From: Parabacteroides distasonis
GTDB lineage: Bacteria; Bacteroidota; Bacteroidia; Bacteroidales; Tannerellaceae
Reading direction: 5' to 3'
DNA length: 64,000 bases
Assembly (NCBI GenBank): GCA_021531775.1
Contig: JAFBIU010000017.1
Location: 1 to 64,000, forward strand
Position numbers and translations under genes: made by a program. Shown in pieces: positions 51,151-60,644 of the stretch; the first letter of the stretch is position 1, and each line of letters begins with the position of its first letter. Below the pieces are notes generated by a model, which saw only the letters and a list, made by a program, of their open reading frames with translations, did not search any database and was not told the DNA's origin.

Positions 51151-54100
51151 ATGCTGACCATTTATCGAGCCTCGGCTGGGGCAGGTAAGACACATAAACT
51201 GACCGGTGAATATTTGAAGCTGCTCTTTTCCCAGCCGGGAGCCTATCGCCGGATCTTGGCTGTCACCTTCACCAACAAGGCGACAGACGAGATGAAGAGT
51301 CGTATTATCCACGAACTATACCAGTTGGCCGCGGGGAAACCGTCTGACTATCTCCAACTGCTGACCTCCTGTTATCCTACCGGAGAGGCGGCTTTACGCA
51401 AACAGGCCAAACAGTTGTTGACTTCGATTCTGAATGACTACTCGGCATTCAGTGTCAGTACCATCGACCGCTTCTTCCAACAGACGATGCGTGCTTTCAC
51501 CCGTGAAATCGGTTTGCAAGGGGGCTATAATATCGAGATGGATCAAGAGCGGGTCCTGAACGAAGCGATTGACCGTCTGTTAACCGATCTGGACCAGCCG
51601 GGACACGAGCAGCTGTTGGAATGGTTATTACGCTTTTCCGAAGAAAAAATTGAATCTGGTGGCGAATGGAACCTGCGGAAGGACATCCGTTCGCTGAGTC
51701 GAGAACTGTTTAAAGAGAGTTATCAGCTCGCGAGCGAGCAAGTCTCGCGGGATATTGCCGATAAATCGGTCTTGCTGACCTACAAGAAGCAACTGTACGA
51801 ATTGATTACCAACGTGGAGAATCAGACCCAATCGTTAGGTAAAAAAGCCTTGTGCGTGATGGAAGAATATGGCATGAAACCCACTGACTTCAAGGGGGGA
51901 TCCCGTTCTCCGATGCTTCTGTTTGAGAAATGGGCGAATGGAGAACTGAAAGAGCCCTCCGCCACATTTATGGCCATGGCTGACAATCTGAATGGATGTC
52001 TGACCAAAAGCATGAAAAAGAGCCAGCAGGAACTGATCGGGTGTGTCTTTGAGAATGGTTTGAACCGACAGATCAAAAAAGCGGTCAATCACTTCTCGCA
52101 CCTGGAGAATTATTATACTGCCAAAGAGATTGCCCGCTACTATTATACATTAGGCATTCTGATGGATGTTTCCCAACAGATTGCCGCCTATCGCGAGGAG
52201 CATAACCTGATGCTGATTGCCGACACCAACGAATTGCTTCACAAGGTCATTGCCGGCAATGAGACTCCATTCATCTATGAAAAGACAGGCACCTACATCG
52301 ACCATTTCATGATTGATGAGTTTCAGGACACCAGCCGTATGCAGTGGAACAATTTCCGTCCGCTGATTGCAGAGAGTCTGTCGAACCAACGCGACAACCT
52401 GGTGGTGGGCGATGTCAAACAGAGTATCTATCGATTCCGCAATTCGGACTGGAAACTGCTGGACGAACAGTTGCAACAGCATTTCCGGAGCGATGAAATA
52501 CGGGTAGAGACCCTGCGTGACAACTGGCGAAGTTGCCGCCACATTGTCGAATTCAACAACGCCCTCTTCACAGCAGCACCAGCCATTCTACAGAATAGCT
52601 ACAACGAGGTGTTAGAGAGCTCCTCCCTCCCGTTGGACAGACAGGATCAGTTCAAAACTAAACTGATGCGTGCTTATGGACATTGTTATCAGCAGGTCCC
52701 CCGACCTATGCAAGACAAGGAAGGACACGTACGCATCCAGTTTATGGAGTCCACGGAGGAGCAGGACTGGAAAGAACAAGCCTTGGACCAGCTGCCCGGT
52801 TGGCTCCAAACCTTGCAACAACAGGGATATGCCCTCCGGGACATTGCCATTTTAGTACGTACCAATGCCGAAGGAGCCCGTGTGGCCTCCCATCTGCTGC
52901 AATACAAAGAGACACATGCCGAGGATGGTTATCGCTACGATGTCATTTCGGATGAGGCCCTGTATATCAACAGCTCACCGGCTGTCCGATTCCTGATCGC
53001 CTTGCTACACTACCTCAAAGATCCGGAAAACACCACCCTACAGCAATTGGCCTTCTATGCCCACGAGGCTTTAGCCGGAACGGTTGGAAGCCGGACACTC
53101 TCCCAACCGCTTTGGGAAGCGTTGGGTATCGAATCGGCCCAATGGGAGAACTTGACCCGCCAACCCCTTTACGAAACGGTGGAGGGGCTCTATCGGCTTT
53201 TTGACTCCCTCTTCCCAGACCGAGAGCAGGTGTTCCTGCAAGCTCTGCTCGACCAAGTAGCCGAGTTCAAGCAACAAGAGGGGGGCGACCTCACCCATTT
53301 CCTCAAATGGTGGGACGAGACAGGACAAAGCAAGACCATCGCCACGCCCGATGGGCAGAATGCGATCCGGATCCTCACGGTACACAAATCGAAAGGATTA
53401 GGGTTCAAGGCCGTGATCATTCCCTTTGGTGATTGGGAGATTGACCACAAACCGATGAAATCGGTCATTTTGTGGTGTCATCCGACCCGTGAGCCCTTCA
53501 ACCGACTGCATACGATACCGGTACGTTATGGACAATCCCTCAGCAAAACCATCTTTGCCGAAGCGTATTTCCAAGAGCGACTGCATGCCTACATCGATAA
53601 CCTGAATACGCTGTATGTAGCCCTGACCCGTGCCAAAGAGGAGTTGTTGATCATGGCACCACGACCCAGGAAGCTGGATTCGACTGGAGATGTCAGCCGA
53701 ATCAGTTCGATCGGAGACCTGCTTTGGGCAAGTCTTCGCCTGCCGGTAAGCGACACGGCAGAAGGGGAGCCATTCAAACCCTTACCTGCCGATTTCGACC
53801 GCGAGACGGGCTGTTTTGAACGGGGAACCTGGTGGAAACCGGAAACGCATACGTCTGGAACGGATGCCGAGGAGATACTGATGCAACGGATCCAAGTCAT
53901 TCCGTCGAACGACCGCCTGCAATTGCGCTTGCGCGGAAAGAATTATTTCTTCGACAATCCGCAACGGAAACATGGAACCTTGATGCACGAGTTGTTGAGT
54001 AGCATCCGGACCGTCAACGACATCTTGCCGGCTATGGAGCACTATTGCCAGACCGGTGTCGTCGATCGTAACGAAGCGGATCAGCTGATCATACGCCTCA

Positions 54101-54390
54101 ACGATCTGCTGCAACAGCCACAAGTGGCTGCTTGGTACGACGGTACAGCCCAAGTATTGAACGAAACCGATATCCTCATCGGCAAGGGACATACCAAACG
54201 GCCGGACCGGGTCATCATCAAAGGCAAACAGGTGACAGTTATTGACTACAAGTTCGGACAGAAGCAGCTGAGGGCACACCAACAGCAGGTGCAGGAATAC
54301 CTCCAACTCATCCGCAAAATGGGGTATCCACAGGTCGAAGGCTACCTTTGGTATGTTGAATTAAACAAAATAATGCCGGTGAATAGCTAA
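51151..54390 (+). CDS. AddA-like UvrD-type helicase-nuclease
   Basis: A 1079-residue protein. Superfamily 1A helicase motifs: Walker A ASAGAGKTHK (residues ~8-17), TFTNKATDEM near 38, the DExx box MIDEFQDTSRMQW near 387, VVGDVKQSIYRFR near 422, ILTVHKSKGLGFKAV near 737 and LYVALTRAKEEL near 822. The C-terminus has a RecB/Cas4-type nuclease signature: HELLSSI, RPDRVI and VIDYKFG (Asp1032, Lys1034), then a Q-rich helix. It resembles the AddA half of AddAB, which resects double-strand breaks for recombination. The usual AddB gene is not adjacent in this window. Confidence 0.92.
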   Translation: MLTIYRASAGAGKTHKLTGEYLKLLFSQPGAYRRILAVTFTNKATDEMKSRIIHELYQLAAGKPSDYLQLLTSCYPTGEAALRKQAKQLLTSILNDYSAFSVSTIDRFFQQTMRAFTREIGLQGGYNIEMDQERVLNEAIDRLLTDLDQPGHEQLLEWLLRFSEEKIESGGEWNLRKDIRSLSRELFKESYQLASEQVSRDIADKSVLLTYKKQLYELITNVENQTQSLGKKALCVMEEYGMKPTDFKGGSRSPMLLFEKWANGELKEPSATFMAMADNLNGCLTKSMKKSQQELIGCVFENGLNRQIKKAVNHFSHLENYYTAKEIARYYYTLGILMDVSQQIAAYREEHNLMLIADTNELLHKVIAGNETPFIYEKTGTYIDHFMIDEFQDTSRMQWNNFRPLIAESLSNQRDNLVVGDVKQSIYRFRNSDWKLLDEQLQQHFRSDEIRVETLRDNWRSCRHIVEFNNALFTAAPAILQNSYNEVLESSSLPLDRQDQFKTKLMRAYGHCYQQVPRPMQDKEGHVRIQFMESTEEQDWKEQALDQLPGWLQTLQQQGYALRDIAILVRTNAEGARVASHLLQYKETHAEDGYRYDVISDEALYINSSPAVRFLIALLHYLKDPENTTLQQLAFYAHEALAGTVGSRTLSQPLWEALGIESAQWENLTRQPLYETVEGLYRLFDSLFPDREQVFLQALLDQVAEFKQQEGGDLTHFLKWWDETGQSKTIATPDGQNAIRILTVHKSKGLGFKAVIIPFGDWEIDHKPMKSVILWCHPTREPFNRLHTIPVRYGQSLSKTIFAEAYFQERLHAYIDNLNTLYVALTRAKEELLIMAPRPRKLDSTGDVSRISSIGDLLWASLRLPVSDTAEGEPFKPLPADFDRETGCFERGTWWKPETHTSGTDAEEILMQRIQVIPSNDRLQLRLRGKNYFFDNPQRKHGTLMHELLSSIRTVNDILPAMEHYCQTGVVDRNEADQLIIRLNDLLQQPQVAAWYDGTAQVLNETDILIGKGHTKRPDRVIIKGKQVTVIDYKFGQKQLRAHQQQVQEYLQLIRKMGYPQVEGYLWYVELNKIMPVNS

Positions 54391-54418
54391 TATAGTTTTG
54401 TGTTTCGCCAAAAATGAA

Positions 54419-54426
54419 TATTTTTG
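54419..54426 (+). promoter_or_regulatory. -7 promoter element of psd-pssA
   Basis: TATTTTTG on the plus strand, 28 bases before the ATG at 54454. It coincides with an in-frame TTG (54424) that therefore cannot be the start of psd. Confidence 0.55.
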
Positions 54427-54453
54427 CAAATTAAAATAGTAAATAAGCGAGGA

Positions 54454-55122
54454 ATGAAAGTACACAAAGAAGGAACAGGCTTACTGCTGACGTTATTTAC
54501 CATACTCTTTATCGTCAATGTTGTTTTGTACTATACCGTACAAAGCGGCCTGCTCTTTTATGCAGTTTCACTTACTTCTGCCATCTTTTTCCTATTAATA
54601 CTCAACTTCTTCCGTAGCCCGTACCGACGCTTTCCCTTCGATCCGGAAGGATTCGTGATTGCACCGGCTGATGGCACCATTGTAGCCATTGAGGAGACGG
54701 TCGAAAAGGAGATCTTTCGGGAGAAACGGTTGCAAGTATCCATTTTCATGTCCGTGTTCAACGTACATGCCAACTGGTTTCCTGTCAATGGAACTGTCAA
54801 ATATGTAGCCCATCAGAATGGACGTTTCATGGCTGCCTATCTGCCAAAAAGTAGTACGGAGAATGAACGGTCCACAGTGGTCATCACCACCACCCAAGGA
54901 ATCGACATCCTAATGCGACAGATTGCCGGTGCCTTGGCCCGTCGCATTGTGACCTACCCGAAAGCGGGCGAGGCTTGCAATGTCAATGAGCACATGGGCT
55001 TCATCAAATTCGGCTCCCGTGTCGATCTATTCCTGCCGGTCGATTCTGAGGTATTGGTTGAGATGGATCAGAAAGTGACCGGCAATCAAACTGTTATTGC
55101 TCGTTTACCTAAAAGACAATGA
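54454..55122 (+). CDS. psd: Phosphatidylserine decarboxylase (short form)
   Basis: The protein has 222 residues from the ATG at 54454 (MKVHKEGTGLLL). Two hydrophobic helices near the N-terminus are followed by the decarboxylase body: RSPYRRFPFDPEGFVIAPADGTI, VSIFMSVFNVHANWFPVNG and NEHMGFIKFGSRVDLFLP. The Gly-Ser in FGSR is the self-cleavage site that makes the pyruvoyl group. It turns phosphatidylserine into phosphatidylethanolamine in the inner membrane. It overlaps pssA by four bases (ATGA), so consecutive pathway steps are co-translated. Confidence 0.95.
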   Translation: MKVHKEGTGLLLTLFTILFIVNVVLYYTVQSGLLFYAVSLTSAIFFLLILNFFRSPYRRFPFDPEGFVIAPADGTIVAIEETVEKEIFREKRLQVSIFMSVFNVHANWFPVNGTVKYVAHQNGRFMAAYLPKSSTENERSTVVITTTQGIDILMRQIAGALARRIVTYPKAGEACNVNEHMGFIKFGSRVDLFLPVDSEVLVEMDQKVTGNQTVIARLPKRQ

Positions 55123-55820
55123 AAAAGTATATTCCAAACACAATTACCTGTTGCAGTTTAGCCTCCGGTTTCATCGCTGGTGTCATGGCCCTGCAAGGAG
55201 AATTTTTCAACGTAGTGATCTGGGTGATGTTGGCTGCCCTCTTTGATTTCATGGATGGTTTTGCAGCCCGCCTGCTGAAGGCCTTCTCCCCCATAGGTAA
55301 AGAGTTGGATTCACTGTCCGATGTGATCAGTTTTGGCGTTGCTCCAGGTCTCATGCTCTATGAATCCCTCCGGTTAGTGGCCCTCCATCTGCCATTAGGT
55401 TCCTATAATACATGGGTACCCTACATGGCCTGTGTCATTCCAGTCTTTTCAGCCCTTCGGTTGGCGAAGTTCAATATCGACGACCGGCAGACCACCTCAT
55501 TCCTGGGATTGCCGGTTCCAGCCCATGCCCTGTTCTGGACCTCGATCCTCTATGCCGTACGTCCCTGGATGCAAGCCTATCCGGTTGTTTTTGCCGTATC
55601 AGTTATCCTATTGGCCTGTGCCAGTTCACTGCTATTGGTTTCTGAGTTACCGATGTTTTCATTGAAAATCAAATCATTAAACTGGAAAGGGAACGAATTG
55701 CGCTACCTCTTGGTGGGATGCGCGATCCTGTTTGTCGTACTTTGGGGTATCTTAGGTATCGCAGGTACTATTTTGTTGTATGTTATTTTATCATTGCTGA
55801 ATCGTTATTGTCATGTTTAA
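55119..55820 (+). CDS. pssA: CDP-diacylglycerol-serine O-phosphatidyltransferase
   Basis: A 233-residue multi-pass membrane enzyme. The CDP-alcohol phosphotransferase signature DGxxAR(x8)GxxxDxxxD is complete in DGFAARLLKAFSPIGKELDS (residues ~46-65) and the following LSD. About seven membrane helices are present. It makes phosphatidylserine, the substrate of Psd encoded just upstream. Confidence 0.95.
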   Translation: MKKYIPNTITCCSLASGFIAGVMALQGEFFNVVIWVMLAALFDFMDGFAARLLKAFSPIGKELDSLSDVISFGVAPGLMLYESLRLVALHLPLGSYNTWVPYMACVIPVFSALRLAKFNIDDRQTTSFLGLPVPAHALFWTSILYAVRPWMQAYPVVFAVSVILLACASSLLLVSELPMFSLKIKSLNWKGNELRYLLVGCAILFVVLWGILGIAGTILLYVILSLLNRYCHV

Positions 55821-56073
55821 ATTTCTATTCATCCTTTTCTTTTTCTTTCTGCTGTTGCTGTTTCTGATGGGTTTTTCCATTCTGCGCAGTTTCAAACGCT
55901 TCTTTTTCGGAAGTGGCGATGATCGGCATCGATCAGCCAATCGTCATTCTTCAGCGTCCCACGCACGGAAAGGGCGTACAGTCTATGAAGAGCCCAACCG
56001 ACCGACACGCCGGAAGATTTTCAACAAAGATGAAGGTGAATATGTTGATTACGAAGAGGTCAAAGAAAAATAA
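55813..56073 (+). CDS. DUF4834 family small membrane protein
   Basis: An 86-residue protein with an N-terminal membrane helix very rich in Phe and Leu (FKFLFILFFFFLLLLFLMGF), then a basic, Ser/His/Arg-rich cytoplasmic tail ending IFNKDEGEYVDYEEVKE, the conserved end of the DUF4834 family of Bacteroidota. Function unknown. It overlaps pssA by eight bases and precedes fbp by 21. Confidence 0.88.
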   Translation: MFKFLFILFFFFLLLLFLMGFSILRSFKRFFFGSGDDRHRSANRHSSASHARKGRTVYEEPNRPTRRKIFNKDEGEYVDYEEVKEK

Positions 56074-56094
56074 GCATAGAAAGGGAACAAGCGT

Positions 56095-58092
56095 ATGACA
56101 AATCAGATTACCACAGAAAGTGTATTGGAAGACTTGCGCTATTTGCAGTTGTTGGCTCGGAATTTTCCCACCATTGCAGATGCAAGTACAGAGATTATCA
56201 ATCTGGAAGCCATTCTGAACCTGCCGAAGGGTACAGAACACTTCTTGAGTGATATCCATGGAGAAGATCAGGCATTCAGTCATGTATTGAAGAACGCTTC
56301 GGGTGCTGTCAAACGAAAAGTGAATGAGATTTTCACCAATTCATTGCGCGAATCCGAAAAAAAGGAACTTTGTACCCTCATCTACTATCCAGCCGAAAAG
56401 TTAGAGTTGATCAAATCCAAAGAGAAGGATCTGGAGGATTGGTACCAAGTCACGTTGAACCAGCTGGTGAAGGTGTGCCGAAACGTCTCCTCTAAATACA
56501 CCCGCTCGAAAGTGCGCAAGGCACTCCCGACGGAATTTTCCTATATCATCCAGGAGCTCCTGCATGAATCATCGATTGAGCCTAACAAGTCTGCCTACGT
56601 CGATCAGATTATCAACACCATCATTACAACGGGGCGTGCCGACGATTTCATCATTGCCCTCTGCAATCTGATCCAGCGGCTGACCATCGACCTGCTGCAC
56701 ATTGTGGGGGATATTTATGACCGAGGACCCGGAGCTCATATCATCCTGGACACACTCTGCCAATACCACAATTTTGACATCCAGTGGGGTAATCACGATG
56801 TCTTGTGGATGGGTGCGGCTGCCGGTAATTTAGGCTGCATCGCCAATGTCATCCGGATGTGTCTGCGGTTCGGCAATATGGCAACCTTGGAAGATGGCTA
56901 TGGAATCAATCTATTGCCATTGGCCACCTTTGCCATGGACACCTACAACGATGATCCGGCCGTGATTTTCCGGCCGAAGACCAAGTTTTCCGATAGTGTC
57001 TATGACGAGAAAACCATGCGTCTTATGAGCCAGATGCTGAAAGCCATTACGGTGATTCAATTCAAATTGGAGGGCGAGATTATCCGTCGTCGTCCGGAAT
57101 TTGGCATGGATGACCGTTTGCTGTTGCATCACATCGACCTGAAGAAGGGGACTATCCGATTGGGTACAACCGACTATCCATTGCGCGACACCTACCTGCC
57201 CACCTTGGATATGCGGGATCCCTACCGCCTCTCAGTGGAAGAAGAGGAGCTGATCTATAAGTTGAAACACTCGTTCGAGAGCAGTGAGAAACTCAAGAAA
57301 CACATGCGTTGCCTCTTTACCCATGGTGCGATGTATCAGGTATGCAATTCCAATCTGCTGTTCCATGCCTCCATTCCCATGAATCCGGATGGATCGTTCA
57401 AGCAGATCAAGATACAAAACAACTACTATGCCGGACGAGCACTCATGGATCGGGTGGACCAATTGGTGCGTACGGCCTATTTCCAGACTGGTTCCCAAGA
57501 AGAGTGCGAATTTGCCCATGACTTCATCTGGTACCTGTGGTGTGGACCCGACTCTCCCCTCTTCGATAAAAGCCGGATGGCCACCTTCGAACGCTGTTTC
57601 TTAGAAGCTCCGGAAACACATGAAGAGGAAAAGGGGGCTTACTACACGCTTCGCAATGAAGAGGCTATCTGCGATCAGATTCTGGACGAATTTGAGGTAA
57701 CAGGTCCCCACCGCCATATCATCAACGGTCATGTGCCCGTACGCTCGATCCGCGGGGAGAATCCCATCAAAGCCAATGGTAAAATGATTGTGATTGATGG
57801 TGGATTCTCGAAACCCTATCATCCCCAAACCGGTATTGCGGGTTACACTTTGGTCTATCACTCCCGTGGATTCCAGTTGGTACAACATGAACCTTTCGAG
57901 TCGGCAGCCAAGGCGATTGCAGAAGGACTGGACATTAAGTCAACGACCATCGTCGTCGAACTGAGTTCGCATCGGCAATTGGTACGCGATACAGACAAAG
58001 GGCGAGATCTTCAGGCGCAAATCAGCGATTTGCAAAAGTTATTGTTTGCTTTTCGAAGTGGAATAATTAAGGAGAAAGAAAGAAGTCGATGA
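56095..58092 (+). CDS. fbp: Fructose-1,6-bisphosphatase class III
   Basis: A 665-residue FBPase of the metallophosphatase type found in Firmicutes and Bacteroidota. Phosphoesterase motifs: LSDIHGEDQAFSHVL near residue 53, GDIYDRGPGAHIIL near 205 and WGNHDVLWMG near 230, then INGHVPVRS and VIDGGFSKPYHPQTGIAGYTL. It hydrolyses fructose-1,6-bisphosphate in gluconeogenesis. It overlaps the following permease gene by four bases. Confidence 0.96.
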   Translation: MTNQITTESVLEDLRYLQLLARNFPTIADASTEIINLEAILNLPKGTEHFLSDIHGEDQAFSHVLKNASGAVKRKVNEIFTNSLRESEKKELCTLIYYPAEKLELIKSKEKDLEDWYQVTLNQLVKVCRNVSSKYTRSKVRKALPTEFSYIIQELLHESSIEPNKSAYVDQIINTIITTGRADDFIIALCNLIQRLTIDLLHIVGDIYDRGPGAHIILDTLCQYHNFDIQWGNHDVLWMGAAAGNLGCIANVIRMCLRFGNMATLEDGYGINLLPLATFAMDTYNDDPAVIFRPKTKFSDSVYDEKTMRLMSQMLKAITVIQFKLEGEIIRRRPEFGMDDRLLLHHIDLKKGTIRLGTTDYPLRDTYLPTLDMRDPYRLSVEEEELIYKLKHSFESSEKLKKHMRCLFTHGAMYQVCNSNLLFHASIPMNPDGSFKQIKIQNNYYAGRALMDRVDQLVRTAYFQTGSQEECEFAHDFIWYLWCGPDSPLFDKSRMATFERCFLEAPETHEEEKGAYYTLRNEEAICDQILDEFEVTGPHRHIINGHVPVRSIRGENPIKANGKMIVIDGGFSKPYHPQTGIAGYTLVYHSRGFQLVQHEPFESAAKAIAEGLDIKSTTIVVELSSHRQLVRDTDKGRDLQAQISDLQKLLFAFRSGIIKEKERSR

Positions 58093-59132
58093 CAACCTTA
58101 CGTTCCTATCCGATCCTGTTCTGTGGTACCTTGGGATTGAGCCTGCTGATTCTTTTTGCAGTCAGTTTGGCCTATGGAGCCGTCTCCATCCCATTCGACC
58201 AGGTCCTCCAGATCCTGACCGGTCACGAAGTGGAACGTCCTGCCTGGCAAAGCATCGTGCTGCAATCCCGCCTACCCCAAGCCATCACAGCAGTATTGGC
58301 CGGAGCAGCCTTAGCCGTCAGTGGCCTGCTGTTGCAAACACTATTCCGCAATCCTTTGGCAGGTCCCTCCATCTTGGGAATCAGTGATGGAGCCAATCTG
58401 GGTGTGGCAGCGGTTCTTCTCTATTTCGGAGGAAGTTTGTCACAAGTGACCGACTGGCCTATCAGTGGCTATGCGGCCATCATTTTAGCCGCTTTTGTGG
58501 GAGCTTCACTGATCTTAAGCCTCATCATCTATTTCTCGGCGAAGGTCAAGAACAATGTGATGCTGTTGATCATCGGTATCATGATCGGCTATCTGACCTC
58601 CTCCCTGATATCGATCCTCAACTATTATGCCTCGACGGATAAGGTTCATGCGTTTGTCATGTGGGGATTGGGTAATTTTTCCGGTGTATCGTTGGAACAA
58701 CTACCCTTTTTCTCGATCTGTACAATCTCCGGATTATTGCTATCGTTGTTACTGGTAAAACCGTTGAATGCGCTCCTGTTAGGAGAACGCTATGCGGCCA
58801 ATTTAGGTATTCGCGTCAAACGCGCCCGCCTATTCATATTGATCTGTACCGGATTGCTGACAGCCACAACAACGGCCTTCTGTGGACCTGTTTCGTTCAT
58901 TGGCTTGGCTGTACCTCACATGGCCCGACTGCTATTGGGGTCTTCCAACCATACCCTGTTAGTTCCCGTTACGATGCTGACAGGAGCATGCGTGGCACTG
59001 TTGTGCAATATTCTGATGGTCATTCCGGGCAGTAATCAAATACTCCCCCTCAATGCCGTTACTCCGATGTTGGGTGCACCCGTCATCATCTATGTTATCA
59101 TCAATCGGAAAAACATTCAATATTTTAATTAG
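58089..59132 (+). CDS. FecCD-type ABC transporter permease
   Basis: A 347-residue protein with about nine to ten membrane helices. Family landmarks: SRLPQAITAVLAGAALAVSGLLLQTLFRNPLAGPSILGISDGA near residues 58-100, VMWGLGNFSGVS and FCGPVSFIGLAVPHMARLL near 260. It forms the channel of an importer for iron siderophores, heme or cobalamin. The ATPase gene follows after 7 bases; no binding-protein or TonB-dependent receptor gene is nearby. Confidence 0.93.
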   Translation: MTTLRSYPILFCGTLGLSLLILFAVSLAYGAVSIPFDQVLQILTGHEVERPAWQSIVLQSRLPQAITAVLAGAALAVSGLLLQTLFRNPLAGPSILGISDGANLGVAAVLLYFGGSLSQVTDWPISGYAAIILAAFVGASLILSLIIYFSAKVKNNVMLLIIGIMIGYLTSSLISILNYYASTDKVHAFVMWGLGNFSGVSLEQLPFFSICTISGLLLSLLLVKPLNALLLGERYAANLGIRVKRARLFILICTGLLTATTTAFCGPVSFIGLAVPHMARLLLGSSNHTLLVPVTMLTGACVALLCNILMVIPGSNQILPLNAVTPMLGAPVIIYVIINRKNIQYFN

Positions 59133-59139
59133 TAATCAG

Positions 59140-60165
59140 ATGGAGCAGACACCAGCCATAGAGACCCAATCATTATCCATCGGATATCAGCTAAAAGGAG
59201 GTCAGCGCAAAGTCGTACACGAAGCGTTGGATTTGCAATTACATGCCGGAGAAGTCACGTGCCTCTTAGGATTGAATGGAGCAGGCAAATCGACTCTGCT
59301 CCGGACCCTCTGTGGATTCCAACCGCCCTTGCAAGGAGAGATCCGTTTGATGGGCAAACCGTTGGAAAACTATTCACAAAGCCGTTTTGCACTGACGGTA
59401 GGTGTGGTACTGACAGAGAAGATTACTGCGGGAGGACTGACTGTTTTCGAATTGGTTTCTCTGGGTCGTCATCCCTATACGGGCTTTTTCGGACACCTCA
59501 AAGCAACGGATAAAGCCATTATTCGCCACGCCCTGGAAGACGTCGGCATGACACACAAAACCAGTAGTTACGTTGCTGAACTCAGTGATGGTGAACGACA
59601 AAAAATCATGATTGCAAAGGCCTTGGCTCAACAATGTCCCATCATTCTATTGGATGAGCCTACCGCCTTCCTGGATGTCACCAGCCGTATCGAGACCATG
59701 GCTCTGCTTCACCGGTTAGCCAGCGAACAAGGAAAAGCGATCCTGCTTTCCACGCACGATCTGGATCTGGCCATTCAAATGGGTGACTGTCTGTGGTTAC
59801 AGGCCAAAGATCGCCCCATGGCTTGTGGTACGCCGGAAGATTTGATTATGAGCGGAGCTTTTAAAGATTTCTTTGATCGAGACAATATCCAATTTGATCC
59901 CCAGACCGGCAAATTACAGATGCAACAGCAGATGCAACCGATCGGAGTAACGGGTGATCAGCATACCGCTTTTTGGGTAGGAAATGCCCTCATACGACAG
60001 GGGTTCCAACCCTCTGTAGCTGATCCAAATAGGCTCAACATTCACTGCATCAGTCCCCTCCAGCATCAACTGGTTTGGCCTGACGGTTCCCAGCAAACCA
60101 CCCATAGTGTTGCTGAATTACTGACAGAGATCCATCAACGAATCAAATGCCCAACGACCGTTTGA
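59140..60165 (+). CDS. FecE-type ABC transporter ATP-binding protein with C-terminal extension
   Basis: The protein has 341 residues from the ATG at 59140 (MEQTPAIETQSLSIGY). Walker A is GLNGAGKST near 44, signature LSDGERQKIMIAKAL (LSDGE instead of LSGGE), Walker B PIILLDEPTAFLD and H-loop STHDLDLAI. Beyond the usual ~255-residue ATPase there is an ~85-residue extension (FDPQTGKLQMQQQ onward, with VTGDQHTAFWVGNALI), a possible regulatory domain seen in some Bacteroidota homologues. It powers the FecCD-type permease. Its 3' end overlaps the convergent START-like gene by 23 bases. Confidence 0.92.
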   Translation: MEQTPAIETQSLSIGYQLKGGQRKVVHEALDLQLHAGEVTCLLGLNGAGKSTLLRTLCGFQPPLQGEIRLMGKPLENYSQSRFALTVGVVLTEKITAGGLTVFELVSLGRHPYTGFFGHLKATDKAIIRHALEDVGMTHKTSSYVAELSDGERQKIMIAKALAQQCPIILLDEPTAFLDVTSRIETMALLHRLASEQGKAILLSTHDLDLAIQMGDCLWLQAKDRPMACGTPEDLIMSGAFKDFFDRDNIQFDPQTGKLQMQQQMQPIGVTGDQHTAFWVGNALIRQGFQPSVADPNRLNIHCISPLQHQLVWPDGSQQTTHSVAELLTEIHQRIKCPTTV

Positions 60166-60526
60166 GTGCTTCCACCTGTGTATCCCACAAATCGATGGAA
60201 TCACTTTTTTCTTCCGGTTCTGAGAAATCGGTAATCTCCAACGCGGTGGTACCGGTCAATTCTATCGTATGGATGATAAACTCGAAATAGATCTCTTGAC
60301 ACTCCTCATCCGTCCAGCGAAAGCGAATCTTCTCCTCCGGCTTCATCTCCAACACAACGGCTTGTTGGGATTCCTTGTTCCAATAAAAGGTGTAGCAATT
60401 ACCCTTGATGGTAACGCGATCTGCAAACCAGGAAGCCAACCCAGGCGGTGTGGTGAGGTGGTTCCATAGACTATGCCGGGAGACATTCTCCATAATGTAT
60501 TCGATGTGAAATTTTTCGTGCTTCAT
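60143..60526 (-). CDS. START-like (AHSA1-type) domain protein
   Basis: A 127-residue cytoplasmic protein of the SRPBCC/START-like group in Bacteroidota: YIMENVSRHSLWNHLTTPPGLASWFADRV, then FYWNKESQQAVVLEM, KIRFRWTDEE and ALEITDFSEPEEKSDSIDLW. This fold binds hydrophobic ligands or acts as a chaperone regulator. Single gene, convergent with the ABC transporter. Confidence 0.88.
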   Translation of the reverse strand: MKHEKFHIEYIMENVSRHSLWNHLTTPPGLASWFADRVTIKGNCYTFYWNKESQQAVVLEMKPEEKIRFRWTDEECQEIYFEFIIHTIELTGTTALEITDFSEPEEKSDSIDLWDTQVEALKRSLGI

Positions 60527-60579
60527 GACCTCTTATTTTAATCTGTGCGGCAAATTACGTAAAACTTTTGAGAAAAGCC

Positions 60580-60635
60580 AAAGAAAGGGCATGAAAATAC
60601 GGTTTCATTGCAAAAAACCATTCAGCCCTTTCTTT
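60580..60635 (-). terminator. Terminator of the FAD oxidoreductase gene
   Basis: AAAGAAAGGGC (60580-60590) pairs perfectly with GCCCTTTCTTT (60625-60635), and the loop holds a second stem (ATGAAA/TTTCAT). It lies just after the stop codon of the oxidoreductase gene. The A- and T-rich arms could serve both directions. Confidence 0.65.
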
Positions 60636-60644
60636 TACGATCTA

